This document shows, piece by piece, positions 16,130-24,790 of a stretch of 64,000 nucleotides of DNA. A program made the position numbers and the translations under genes. The notes under the pieces are model-generated. The model saw only the letters and a list, made by a program, of their open reading frames with translations. It searched no databases and was not told where the DNA came from. This stretch comes from Actinomadura mexicana (lineage in GTDB: Bacteria > Actinomycetota > Actinomycetes > Streptosporangiales > Streptosporangiaceae), in the NCBI RefSeq assembly GCF_900188105.1, contig NZ_FZNP01000006.1, positions 419,967 to 483,966 of the forward strand, in the 5' to 3' direction. Every line of letters starts with the position of its first letter. Position 1 is the stretch's first letter.

Positions 16130-16654
16130 TCAGGCGCTGCGCTCGATGGCCCGCAGCGAGCGGTCGGTGATGGACCGGGCGCCGCGGCCGACGGCCACCA
16201 TGCCCGACTGCACCAGTTCCTTGATGCCGAACGGCTCCAGGATCTTGATGAACGCGTCCAGCTTGTCGCGGTTGCCGGTCGCCTCGATCGTGACGGCGTC
16301 GGGCGCGACGTCCACCACCTTGGCGCGGAACAGCGTCACGGTCTCCAGGACCTGCGAGCGGGTCTCGGCGTCGGCGCGCACCTTGACCAGCACGAGCTCG
16401 CGCTGGACGGACGCCGAGGGATCCAGCTCGACGATCTTCAGCACGTTGATCAGCTTGTTGAGCTGCTTGGTGACCTGCTCCAGCGGCAGGTCGGCGACGT
16501 TCACCACGATCGTCATCCGGGAGATCTCCGGATGCTCGGTGGTGCCCACCGCGAGGGACTCGATGTTGAAGCCGCGCCGGGAGAACAGCGCCGCGACCCG
16601 AGCCAGGATGCCGGGCTTGTTCTCCACCAGCACCGAGAGGGTGTGCAGGCTCAT
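16130..16654 (-). CDS. ilvN: acetolactate synthase small (regulatory) subunit
   Basis: A 174-residue protein with the N-terminal ACT domain (MSLHTLSVLVENKPGILARV) that binds valine and activates/feedback-controls IlvB, followed by the C-terminal ALS_ss domain. The length matches the family. The ATG is 5 bases after the ilvB stop, so the two subunits should be made together. Confidence 0.95.
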   Translation of the reverse strand: MSLHTLSVLVENKPGILARVAALFSRRGFNIESLAVGTTEHPEISRMTIVVNVADLPLEQVTKQLNKLINVLKIVELDPSASVQRELVLVKVRADAETRSQVLETVTLFRAKVVDVAPDAVTIEATGNRDKLDAFIKILEPFGIKELVQSGMVAVGRGARSITDRSLRAIERSA

Positions 16655-16659
16655 CGGGG

Positions 16660-18408
16660 TCAGTCTCCGTTCTCCCACTCGGGCGCCATGTCCCGGGCGA
16701 TCTTGATGTCGTCGTTGGTGGTGCCGGCCGCGACCATCGGCCACACCATGGCGTCCTGGTGGACGACGAAGTCGATCACGACGGGGGCGTCGTTGATCTC
16801 CATGGCCTTGGCGATGACCTCGTCGACGTCCTCGGCCTTCTCGCAGCGCAGGCCGACGCAACCGTACGCCTCCGCGAGCTTGACGAAGTCGGGGATCCGC
16901 TTGGCCGAGTGCAGGTCGGTGTTGGAGTAGCGCCCCTCGTAGAAGAGCGTCTGCCACTGCCGGACCATCCCGAGGTTGCCGTTGTTGATCACGGCGACCT
17001 TGACCGGGATGCCCTCGATCGCGCAGGTCGCGAGCTCCTGGTTGGTCATCTGGAAGCAGCCGTCGCCGTCGATCGCCCAGACCGTGGAGTCCGGCGCGCC
17101 GACCTTGGCGCCCATCGCCGCCGGGACGGAGTACCCCATCGTCCCGGCGCCGCCGGAGTTCAGGAACGCGCCCGGCCGCTCGTACTTGATGAACTGCGCG
17201 GCCCACATCTGGTGCTGGCCGACGCCCGCGACGTAGTACGCCTCCGGCCCGGCGATCCGGCCGATCCGCTCGATGACGTACTGCGGCGACAGCGAGCCGT
17301 CGGCGGGCGTGTCGTAGCCCAGCGGATAGGTGTCGCGCCAGGCGCCGAGCTGGCGCCACCAGTCGGTGTAGTCGCCCTTGCGGCCCGCCTCCTGCTCGTT
17401 CTGCAGGGCCACGATCAGGTCGGCGATCACCTCGCGGGCGTCCCCGACGATCGGGACGTCGGCGTGCCGGTTCTTGGAGATCTCCGCCGGGTCGATGTCG
17501 GCGTGCACGACCTTGGCGTGCGGCGCGAACCCGTCCAGCTTCCCGGTGACGCGGTCGTCGAAGCGGGCGCCGAGCGCGACCAGCAGGTCGGCCCGCTGGA
17601 GCGCGCCGACCGCGCCGACCGCGCCGTGCATGCCCGGCATGCCCATGTTCAGCGGGTGGCTGTCGGGCAGGGCGCCCTTGGCCATCAGCGTGGTGACGAC
17701 CGGCGCGCCGGTCAGCTCGGCGAGCACCTTCAGCTCGGCGGCCGCGCCCGCCTTCAGCACCCCGCCGCCGACGTACAGCACCGGGCGCCGCGCCTGGACG
17801 ATCAGCCGTGCCGCCTCGCGGACCTGCTTGGAGTGCGGCCGGGTGACGGGCCGGTACCCGGGCAGCTGCAGCGCGACCGGCCACTCGAACCCGACCGTCG
17901 CCTGCAGGGCGTCCTTGGCGATGTCGACCAGGACGGGGCCGGGCCGCCCGGTGCCCGCGATGTGGAACGCCTCGGCGATGGTGCGCCCGATGTCCTCGGC
18001 CCGGGTGACCAGGAAGTTGTGCTTGGTGATCGGCATCGTGATGCCGGCGATGTCGGCCTCCTGGAAGCCGTCGGTGCCGATCAGGGAGGACGCGACCTGC
18101 CCCGTGATCGCCACGATCGGCACCGAGTCCATGTAGGCGTCGGAGATCGCCGTGACGAGGTTGGTCGCGCCCGGACCGCTGGTGGCCATGCAGACGCCCA
18201 CCCTGCCGGTCACCATCGCGTAGCCCTGGGCGGCGTGGCCGGCGCCCTGCTCGTGCCGGACGAGGATGTGGCGCAGCTTCCTGGAGTCGAACAGCGGGTC
18301 GTACGCCGGGAGGATCGCGCCGCCCGGGATGCCGAACACCGTGTCGACGCCGACGTTCTCCAGGGCGCGGACCAGCGCCTGAGCTCCCGTCATCTGTTCG
18401 GTCGTCAT
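16660..18408 (-). CDS. ilvB: acetolactate synthase large (catalytic) subunit
   Basis: A 582-residue thiamine-diphosphate enzyme forming acetolactate and 2-aceto-2-hydroxybutyrate. GIPGGAILPAYDPL and the catalytic Glu in VRHEQGAGHAAQGYA lie at the N-terminus; the ThDP motif GDGCFQMTNQELATC is in the C-terminal domain; FAD-domain features lie between. The ATG at 18408 (MTTEQMTGAQAL) fits the family, with AAGGAA about eleven bases upstream. It is the first gene of ilvBNC, 104 bases after the leader peptide and attenuator. Confidence 0.96.
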   Translation of the reverse strand: MTTEQMTGAQALVRALENVGVDTVFGIPGGAILPAYDPLFDSRKLRHILVRHEQGAGHAAQGYAMVTGRVGVCMATSGPGATNLVTAISDAYMDSVPIVAITGQVASSLIGTDGFQEADIAGITMPITKHNFLVTRAEDIGRTIAEAFHIAGTGRPGPVLVDIAKDALQATVGFEWPVALQLPGYRPVTRPHSKQVREAARLIVQARRPVLYVGGGVLKAGAAAELKVLAELTGAPVVTTLMAKGALPDSHPLNMGMPGMHGAVGAVGALQRADLLVALGARFDDRVTGKLDGFAPHAKVVHADIDPAEISKNRHADVPIVGDAREVIADLIVALQNEQEAGRKGDYTDWWRQLGAWRDTYPLGYDTPADGSLSPQYVIERIGRIAGPEAYYVAGVGQHQMWAAQFIKYERPGAFLNSGGAGTMGYSVPAAMGAKVGAPDSTVWAIDGDGCFQMTNQELATCAIEGIPVKVAVINNGNLGMVRQWQTLFYEGRYSNTDLHSAKRIPDFVKLAEAYGCVGLRCEKAEDVDEVIAKAMEINDAPVVIDFVVHQDAMVWPMVAAGTTNDDIKIARDMAPEWENGD

Positions 18409-18452
18409 GATTCTGCGGTTCCTTGGGGAGTGAGTGTTGGCTCGCCGGGCAA

Positions 18453-18525
18453 CAAAAAACCCCCGCCGCCGTGAGGCGGTCGAGGGGAGGCGCGCAGGAC
18501 GGAAAACTTGGTCAGCCTGCGCGCC
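18453..18525 (-). promoter_or_regulatory. ilvB transcription attenuator
   Basis: A 10-bp stem GGCGCGCAGG/CCTGCGCGCC (18489-18525) starts within the leader codons. The next hairpin (CCCC and CCGCC arms with GGCGG and GGGG, 18460-18487) ends in six Ts: an intrinsic terminator. A competing 7-bp pair, CTTGGTC with GACCAAG (arms at 18526-18532 and 18507-18513), spans the leader stop and crosses the first stem, so the two exclude each other or form a pseudoknot. This fits ribosome-controlled switching. Confidence 0.85.
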
Positions 18526-18562
18526 GACCAAGTACTACGAGGATGGTGGAGGTGCTCTGCAC
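18512..18562 (-). CDS. ilvB leader peptide (MQSTSTILVVLGRRAG)
   Basis: A GTG-started 16-codon ORF with Ile-Leu-Val-Val-Leu in a row and an Arg-Arg-Ala-Gly end, the classic form of ilvB leader peptides in actinobacteria. Its 3' codons form the first attenuator arm. The stop lies 103 bases before ilvB. Upstream GAAAGTGG may serve either as ribosome-binding site or as part of the -10 element. Confidence 0.85.
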   Translation of the reverse strand: MQSTSTILVVLGRRAG

Positions 18563-18568
18563 GTGCCC

Positions 18569-18629
18569 ACTTTCGCCGATGTCCGGCCACCGGTCAAATC
18601 CTTGGACGCTTTGTCTCATATGTCGAGAC
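18569..18629 (-). promoter_or_regulatory. ilvB promoter with palindromic operator
   Basis: The palindrome GTCTCATATGTCGAGAC (18613-18629; arms GTCTC/GAGAC) is followed on the minus strand after 15 bases by TTGACC (18592-18597), 17 bases, then GAAAGT (18569-18574). The motif and the spacing recur upstream of the third leader. Hexamer assignments are my reading and loose. Confidence 0.55.
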
Positions 18630-18746
18630 GAGTGTGTCGCCCGTAACGCCCGTGTCCGGCATGCCCGTGTCGCGCATGCCCGTGTCGCCCATGACCGTGT
18701 CGCCCATGACCGTGTCGCCCATGACCGTGTCGCGCACCGCGGTCAT
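18594..18746 (-). CDS. 50-codon ORF with GDTVM repeats coupled to the GGDEF-EAL gene
   Basis: An ATG-started ORF whose start overlaps the stop of the GGDEF-EAL gene (ATGA). It reads Met-Thr-Ala-Val-Arg, then five-residue units DTVMG (three), DTGMR, DTGMP, DTGVTG, and ends ETKRPRI. The repeats come from a 15-bp tandem DNA repeat. It runs through the palindrome upstream of ilvB, so part of it overlaps regulatory DNA. It may be a translated coupled peptide or just an open frame created by the repeat. I recognise no family. Confidence 0.3.
   Translation of the reverse strand: MTAVRDTVMGDTVMGDTVMGDTGMRDTGMPDTGVTGDTLVSTYETKRPRI
18646..18735. repeat. 15-bp tandem repeat, six copies
   Basis: Six contiguous 15-bp units. 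Five of them fit ATGMCCGTGTCGCSC (18661-18735); the first (18646-18660) is more divergent. It lies between the end of the GGDEF-EAL gene and the ilvB operator. Confidence 0.9.
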
Positions 18747-21571
18747 CCCGGCAGCGGGAGCGGGACGTCGCCCGGACGGGCCTTGCCGGCGAGGTTCGTC
18801 CGCACCAGCGACTCGACCCGCTGCGCCGCCATCGGCCGCGCCACGAGGAACCCCTGGCCGCGCGGGCACCCCATCTCCCGCAGCAGCTCCAGCTGCTCGG
18901 GCCGCTCGATGCCCTCCGCCACCACGGTCAGCCCGAGGTCGCTGCCGAGCCGCACGATCGTCCGGGTGAGCAGCGTCAGGGTCTCGTCCGAGCCGAGCCC
19001 CGCCACGAACGACGGGTCGATCTTGATGATGTCGACCGGGAGCTGCCCGAGGTAGGCCAGCGAGGCGTACCCGGTGCCGAAGTCGTCGATCGCGAGCCGG
19101 ACGCCGAGGTCGCGCAGCTGGGAGAGGCGCTCGACGTTCTGGTCGGCGTCCTCGACGAGGACCTCCTCGCGCACCTCCAGCGTGAGCGCCTGCGGCGGCA
19201 GCCCCGTCTCCGCCAGCGCCGCCGCGACCGACTCCACGAACCGGGGCGCGGCGATCTGCCGGGCGGTGAAGTTCACCGACAGGCCCACGTCCCACGAGTC
19301 GCCGCGCCAGCGGGCGACCTCCCGGCACGCCTCCCGCAGCATCCAGTCGCCGAGCGGGATCATCAGGCCGGACTCCTCGGCCAGGCCGATGAACTCCTCC
19401 GGCGGTACCGCCTCGCTCCCCCGGCGCCAGCGCAGCAGCGCCTCCACGCCGGTCACCCGCGACGTGGCCAGCTCGACCACCGGCTGGAACTCCACGGAGA
19501 ACTGCTCCTCGGCGAGCGCCGCCTGCAGGTCGCTGCCGAGCTCCAGCCGCCGGACGACGTCGGCGTGCATGTGCGGCGCGTACACCTCGACGCGCCCGCC
19601 GCCGAGCTCCTTCGCCCGGGCCATCGCCAGGTCGCCGTTGCGGATCAGTTCGGCGGCGCCGCGGCGGAGCCGGCGTCCCGCGTCCGATCCGCCGCCGTGC
19701 GGCTGCTCCGCGTCGGCGGCGAACGCGATGCCGACACTCGCCGTCAGCACGATGTGCTTGTTACCGACCTGGTATGGGTCGACCGAAAGTACGCGAAGGA
19801 GCCGACCGGCGAGTTCGACTGTGGCGCGCGTCTCACGATCGTCCGGCGGGAGCTGCACCAGGACGGCGAACTCGTCGCCGCCCCACCGCGCCACCGTGTC
19901 GTCGGCCTGGACGTTCGCGCGCAGCCGCCGGGCCGCCTGCGCGAGCACCTGGTCGCCGGCGGCGTGCCCGTCGGAGTCGTTCACGGCGGTGAACCCGTCC
20001 AGGTCGACGAACACGACCGCGGCCTTGCCGCCGGACGCCTGCCGCGACAGCACCTCCCGCGTGCGCTCCTCGAAGTAGGACCGGTTCGGCAGGCCCGTCA
20101 GCCCGTCGTGGAAGGTCAGATGGGCGACCTGCCGCTGCAGCGCCGCCTGCTCGCTCAGGTCGCGGGTGGTCACCAGGAGCCGGGACGGCGCCCCGTCCGA
20201 GCCCTTGTAGCGGGAGATCGTGGACTCCGTCGGCAGCCACGTCCCGTCGGCCGCGCGCAGCCGGCACGACACGCGCAGCGCGTCCTGCGGGCCGACGTCG
20301 CCGGACGGCTCGTCGAGGAACTCGGTGAACACCTGCTGGACGCGCGGCAGGTCCTCCGGGTGGATGATCTCGTTCAGCGGGCGGCCGAGCAGCTCGTCCT
20401 GGGTGTAGCGGTAGGTCCGCAGGGCGCCCGCGCTGGCGTGCCGGACGGTGGCGTCCAGGTCGCAGATGAGCACCGCGTCGTTGATGCTCTCCGACAGGGC
20501 CCGGAAGTGCTCCTCGCCGGTGTCCACGGCCCGGCGCAGCGCCTCGTTCTCCCGCAGCAGCGCGGCGAGGCGCGCGATCAGCACCAGCGCGGCCGAGCCC
20601 GCGGCGATCGAGATCGCCGGCTCCAGGCCGTCGTTGCCGGCGATCGAGTGGCCCGCGATGAACAGCGCGGCCGCGGCGGCCACCGCGGCGGGCGCGAGGC
20701 CGGGGCCGATCATGCGGCCGCACTCCTCGGCGGGCACCGCGACGTCCTCGGGGATGTCGTCGACGGGCAGCGCCGGCTCGGCGGCCGGGCCCGTCCACGG
20801 CACCAGCAGCAGGAGCAGCAGGCCGGCCAGGCGCAGGATGTCGGAGGGGTCCTCGGCGGACCCGCCCCCGTCCAGCCGGACGAACGTGGTCACGATGTCG
20901 GCCGCCGCGATGGCGGCCAGCGCGCCGTACCCCATCCAGGCGAGGCGGCGGTGCCCGCGCGCGGCGCCGAGGACGAACGGCAGCGCCCCGCAGACGAACA
21001 CGATGTCGATCAGCGGGTACAGCAGTTCCAGCAGGAACTCCGGCGGCGACTCCCCCGACCGGTGGTACAGGTTCCCGAACAGGGCCACCCAGCCGAGGAC
21101 GAACAGCGCGCAGGCGCAGACGTAGGTGTCGGCGGCGTAGCGCAGCCACGTCCCCGCGTCGCGGGGCAGCCGGATCGGCGCGACCAGGCCGATGACGAGC
21201 GCGACCAGCGCGACCAGGTAGAACAGGTCGGGGACCGACAGCGACAGGGCGCTGCGGCCCGAGCCGTACGCCAGCGCGCCGCCGACCGCGCCGACGAACC
21301 AGGAGGCGGCGGCGATGCCGTACCACCGCCAGGACGCGCGCCAGATGCCGCCGGGAGCACCGGCCGGGTCGGCGGACGGGCCGTCGGGGCGCCGGGACGA
21401 CAGCAGAAGGGAGATCGCGGCGGCGCCCGCGGCGCCGGCCTCGGTCCAGGCGATGAAGGCGCGGCCGCCCCAGCCGAGCAGCGAGCCGGTGGCGTACAGC
21501 ACACCGACGATCGCCGCCAGGGCGACCGGCAGCGCACGCGGCCGTACCCGCCTGGCGTAGTCGCCGCTCAT
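18743..21571 (-). CDS. membrane-bound GGDEF-EAL c-di-GMP protein with PAS domain
   Basis: A 942-residue protein. Residues 1 to about 330 hold eight to ten transmembrane helices. A PAS/PAC sensor follows (about 345-480, ALSESINDAVLICDLDATV). The GGDEF domain has an intact active site WGGDEFAVL, and the C-terminal EAL domain keeps EALLRWR, DDFGTGYASL and VAEGIERPEQ. Both cyclase and phosphodiesterase motifs are complete, so it may make and break c-di-GMP. The ATG at 21571 (AAGGGA upstream) is chosen over longer Arg-rich frames. A 50-codon ORF overlaps its stop. Confidence 0.9.
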   Translation of the reverse strand: MSGDYARRVRPRALPVALAAIVGVLYATGSLLGWGGRAFIAWTEAGAAGAAAISLLLSSRRPDGPSADPAGAPGGIWRASWRWYGIAAASWFVGAVGGALAYGSGRSALSLSVPDLFYLVALVALVIGLVAPIRLPRDAGTWLRYAADTYVCACALFVLGWVALFGNLYHRSGESPPEFLLELLYPLIDIVFVCGALPFVLGAARGHRRLAWMGYGALAAIAAADIVTTFVRLDGGGSAEDPSDILRLAGLLLLLLVPWTGPAAEPALPVDDIPEDVAVPAEECGRMIGPGLAPAAVAAAAALFIAGHSIAGNDGLEPAISIAAGSAALVLIARLAALLRENEALRRAVDTGEEHFRALSESINDAVLICDLDATVRHASAGALRTYRYTQDELLGRPLNEIIHPEDLPRVQQVFTEFLDEPSGDVGPQDALRVSCRLRAADGTWLPTESTISRYKGSDGAPSRLLVTTRDLSEQAALQRQVAHLTFHDGLTGLPNRSYFEERTREVLSRQASGGKAAVVFVDLDGFTAVNDSDGHAAGDQVLAQAARRLRANVQADDTVARWGGDEFAVLVQLPPDDRETRATVELAGRLLRVLSVDPYQVGNKHIVLTASVGIAFAADAEQPHGGGSDAGRRLRRGAAELIRNGDLAMARAKELGGGRVEVYAPHMHADVVRRLELGSDLQAALAEEQFSVEFQPVVELATSRVTGVEALLRWRRGSEAVPPEEFIGLAEESGLMIPLGDWMLREACREVARWRGDSWDVGLSVNFTARQIAAPRFVESVAAALAETGLPPQALTLEVREEVLVEDADQNVERLSQLRDLGVRLAIDDFGTGYASLAYLGQLPVDIIKIDPSFVAGLGSDETLTLLTRTIVRLGSDLGLTVVAEGIERPEQLELLREMGCPRGQGFLVARPMAAQRVESLVRTNLAGKARPGDVPLPLPG

Positions 21572-21976
21572 CGCGCCGTGTCCCTTCCTGCCCGATGGGC
21601 CGGTCGGCCCTGGCTGAGGCCGCGCCGTGCCAGGGGAGAGTGGGGTCCACGACCCCCGCCGCCTGGATAACGGCCCGAAGGTCACGGATCGTGCCCCGCG
21701 CCGGATCGGCGCGGACCGGTGGCGAGCGCACCGGCCTCGCCTGCCGGGTATCAGCGACATTGCTGCACTACGGGATCACCGTGTCGCTCACTGTACGTTC
21801 GGTAGGTCACGGAGCGATTGAGGCTGGGCGACCTTCCCGCGACGAACGGCCTCGTCGCGGATCCGTTTGGGACGTCCGAAAGCCGATCGTCACCGGATCG
21901 CCGCCCTGCCCGGGATCACGCTGCGTTACGGGGAACGGTGAGCACCGGGCATCCGTACTACCTGCGGGAGGCGCTC
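21572..21976. other. divergent intergenic region
   Basis: About 400 bases between the divergently read GGDEF-EAL gene and the sugar dehydrogenase lipoprotein gene. It should contain both promoters. Bases 21760-21820 are less GC-rich than the flanks and may be the promoter zone. I see no ORF with good support. Confidence 0.4.
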
Positions 21977-23083
21977 ATGCGACAGCACACGACCATCCTC
22001 GTCCCGGCCGTCCTGGTCTCGGCGGCCGCGCTCCTCGCGGCCTGCTCGTCCTCGCCGTCCGGGGGCGGGGAGGGCCGGACCCCGCCGCCGGCGTCCAGGA
22101 CCCCGCCCGGAACGGCGAGCGGCGAGCCGGGCACGCCCCGCACCGTCGCCGACGGCCTCAAGGTGCCCTGGGCCGTGGCGTTCCTGCCCGGAGGCGACGC
22201 GCTGGTCACCGAACGGGACACCGCCCGGCTCCTGCGCGTCACGCCGTCCGGCCGCAGGACGACGGTCGGCACGGTGCCCGGCGTGGACGCGCAAGGTGAG
22301 GGCGGCCTCCTCGGCGTCGCGGTCTCCCCGTCGTACGACACCGACCAATTCGTCTACCTGTACTACACGGCCGCGTCCGACAACCGTGTCGTGCGCGCCA
22401 CCTATGACGGCCGTCTACGCGACCTGAGACCGATCGTCACCGGCATCCCCAAGGGCGGCATCCACAACGGCGGGCGCCTGGCGTTCGGACCCGACGAGAT
22501 GCTTTACATCGCCACCGGCGAGACCGGCGAGGGCGACAAGGCGCAGGACAGGAACTCCCTCGGCGGCAAGATCCTGCGCGTCACCCCCGACGGCGCGCCC
22601 GCGCCCGGCAACCCGTTCGGTACCCGCGTCTGGACGTACGGGCACCGCAACGTCCAGGGCCTCGCCTGGGACGCCGCCGGCCGCATGTACGCCACCGAGT
22701 TCGGCCAGGACCACTTCGACGAGATCAACCTGATCACCAAGGGCCGCAACTACGGCTGGCCCGTGGTCGAGGGGGTCGGCCACCGCAAGGGCTTCACCGA
22801 CCCGCTCCTGACCTGGACGACCGACCAGGCGTCGCCGTCCGGCCTCGCCTACGCGGACGGTTCCCTGTGGGCCGCCGCGCTGCGCGGCGAGCGCCTCTGG
22901 CAGATCCCGCTCGACGACGGCGGGGCGGGGCGCCCCATCGCCCGCCTCCAGGGCCGCTACGGACGGCTACGCGCAGTCGTCCGCGCGCCCGACGGCTCGC
23001 TGTGGGTGACGACCAGCAACCAGGACGGCCGAGGCACCCCCAGATCAGGCGACGACCGCATCCTCGACTTCCCCCTCGGTTGA
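21977..23083 (+). CDS. PQQ-dependent sugar dehydrogenase-type lipoprotein
   Basis: A 368-residue lipoprotein. The signal peptide ends in a lipobox (LLAACS), so the protein is lipid-anchored outside the membrane. The rest is a six-bladed propeller of the GSDH/YliI (soluble aldose sugar dehydrogenase) family: VPWAVAFLPGGDALVTERD, GEGGLLGVAVSP, HNGGRLAFGPD, GHRNVQGLAWD and EFGQDHFDEINLI are its signature blocks, including PQQ- and Ca-site regions. A good ribosome-binding site (GGGAGG) supports the ATG. The physiological substrate is unknown. Confidence 0.88.
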   Translation: MRQHTTILVPAVLVSAAALLAACSSSPSGGGEGRTPPPASRTPPGTASGEPGTPRTVADGLKVPWAVAFLPGGDALVTERDTARLLRVTPSGRRTTVGTVPGVDAQGEGGLLGVAVSPSYDTDQFVYLYYTAASDNRVVRATYDGRLRDLRPIVTGIPKGGIHNGGRLAFGPDEMLYIATGETGEGDKAQDRNSLGGKILRVTPDGAPAPGNPFGTRVWTYGHRNVQGLAWDAAGRMYATEFGQDHFDEINLITKGRNYGWPVVEGVGHRKGFTDPLLTWTTDQASPSGLAYADGSLWAAALRGERLWQIPLDDGGAGRPIARLQGRYGRLRAVVRAPDGSLWVTTSNQDGRGTPRSGDDRILDFPLG

Positions 23084-23155
23084 GCGCCCACAGCGACCGG
23101 GCCTCCCGGCGCGCTCAGGAAGCCTGACTCCGCTGAGACGCTCGGCATCGCCGGA

Positions 23156-23178
23156 ACGGCCCGGTGCTGTCGGGCCGT
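23156..23178. terminator. hairpin between convergent genes
   Basis: An 8-bp inverted repeat ACGGCCCG/CGGGCCGT with a 7-nt loop between the dehydrogenase gene (+) and gatB (-). Confidence 0.55.
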
Positions 23179-23287
23179 CCGGCACCGCCGAGACGGCCCG
23201 ACATTCCTGCGCCCGAGCTTCGCCGAGACGTCCTCGCCCCTCCGGAGGCGCCCCGGGCCACCGCCCGGGCCACCGGACCAGCGCGGG

Positions 23288-24790
23288 TCAGGAGGCGCCG
23301 AGCTTTTCCAGGATCAGTTCGCGGGCGCGGCCGGCGTCGGCCTGGCCGCGGGTGGCCTTCATCACGGCGCCGACGAGGGCGCCGGCGGCGGCGACCTTTC
23401 CGGCGCGGATCTTGTCGGCCACGTCCGCGTTGCCGGCGATCACCTGGTCGACGACCGAGGACAGCTCGCCCTCGTCGCTGACGACCTTCAGGCCGCGGGC
23501 GGCGACGACCTCGTCCGGGCCGCCCTCGCCCGCGAGGACGCCCTCGAACACCTTGCGGGCCAGCTTGTCGTTCAGCTCGCCCGCGGTGATCATCGCCTGC
23601 ACGCGGGCGACCTGCTCGGGGGTGATCGGCAGGTCGGCCAGTTCGACGCCCTGCTCGGTGGCGCGCCGCGACAGCTCGTTCATCCACCACTTGCGGGCCG
23701 CGGCGGCGTCGGTGCCCTGCGCGATCGTCGCCTCGATGAGGTCGACGGCGCCGGCGTTCACGACGTCCCGCAGCTCCAGGTCGGAAAGGCTCCACTCCCG
23801 CTGGATGCGGCCGCGGCGCGCGGCCGGAAGCTCCGGCAGGGTCGCCCGCAGCCGCTCCACCCACTCCCGCGCCGGCGCCATCGGCACCAGGTCGGGCTCG
23901 GGGAAGTAGCGGTAGTCCTGCGCCTCCTCCTTGCTGCGCCCGCTCGTGGTGCGGCCGGTGTCCTCGTGGAAGTGCCGGGTCTCCTGGACGATGGTGCCGC
24001 CGGCGTCCAGCACGCCCGCCTGCCGCTCGATCTCCGACCGGACGGACCGCTCGACCGACCGCAGCGAGTTGACGTTCTTGGTCTCGGTCCGCGTGCCCCA
24101 CTTCTCGGCGCCGCGCGGCATCAGCGAGACGTTCACGTCGCAGCGCATCGAGCCCTGCTCCATGCGCACGTCCGACACGCCGAGCGACCGGACCAGCTCG
24201 CGCAGCTCCGTCGCGTACGCCCGCGCCACCAGCGGCGCCCGGTCGCCGGTCGCGGGGATCGGCTTGGTGACGATCTCCACCAGCGGGATGCCCGCCCGGT
24301 TGTAGTCGACGAGGGAGTACTCGGCGCCGTGGATGCGCCCCGTCGAGCCGCCGACGTGCAGCGACTTGCCGGTGTCCTCCTCCATGTGGACGCGCTCGAT
24401 CCCGATCCGGTACGTCTCGCCGTCGACCTCGACGTCCAGGTGGCCGTCGACGCAGAGCGGCTCGTCGTACTGCGAGATCTGGAAGTTCTTCGGCATGTCC
24501 GGATAGAAGTAGTTCTTCCGGGCGAACCGGCACCACTCCACGATGTCGCAGTTCAGCGCGAGGCCGATCTTGATGATGCCCTCGATCGCGGCGTGGTTGG
24601 TGACCGGCAGCGCTCCCGGCAGTCCCAGGCACACCGGGCACACCTGCGTGTTCGGCTCCGCGCCGAACGCCGTCGGGCACCCGCAGAACATCTTGGACGC
24701 GGTGTCGAGCTCGATGTGCGTCTCGATGCCGAGCACCGGCTCGAACCTCGCCAGCGCCTCGTCGTAGTCCATCAGGGCCGGAGTGGTCAC
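23288..24790 (-). CDS. gatB: Asp/Glu-tRNA amidotransferase subunit B
   Basis: A 500-residue subunit that binds and phosphorylates the mischarged Asp-tRNA(Asn)/Glu-tRNA(Gln). The GIETHIEL motif, the zinc cysteines in MFCGCPT and CPVCLG, and the C-terminal YqeY-like tail are present. It starts with GTG overlapping the gatA stop (GTGA), so it is translationally coupled. It is the last gene of gatC-gatA-gatB. Confidence 0.96.
   Translation of the reverse strand: MTTPALMDYDEALARFEPVLGIETHIELDTASKMFCGCPTAFGAEPNTQVCPVCLGLPGALPVTNHAAIEGIIKIGLALNCDIVEWCRFARKNYFYPDMPKNFQISQYDEPLCVDGHLDVEVDGETYRIGIERVHMEEDTGKSLHVGGSTGRIHGAEYSLVDYNRAGIPLVEIVTKPIPATGDRAPLVARAYATELRELVRSLGVSDVRMEQGSMRCDVNVSLMPRGAEKWGTRTETKNVNSLRSVERSVRSEIERQAGVLDAGGTIVQETRHFHEDTGRTTSGRSKEEAQDYRYFPEPDLVPMAPAREWVERLRATLPELPAARRGRIQREWSLSDLELRDVVNAGAVDLIEATIAQGTDAAAARKWWMNELSRRATEQGVELADLPITPEQVARVQAMITAGELNDKLARKVFEGVLAGEGGPDEVVAARGLKVVSDEGELSSVVDQVIAGNADVADKIRAGKVAAAGALVGAVMKATRGQADAGRARELILEKLGAS

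Noticed and set aside
18646..18735. Tandem repeats as a possible CRISPR array
   Set aside because: Units are contiguous with no spacers and no cas genes; simple tandem repeats.
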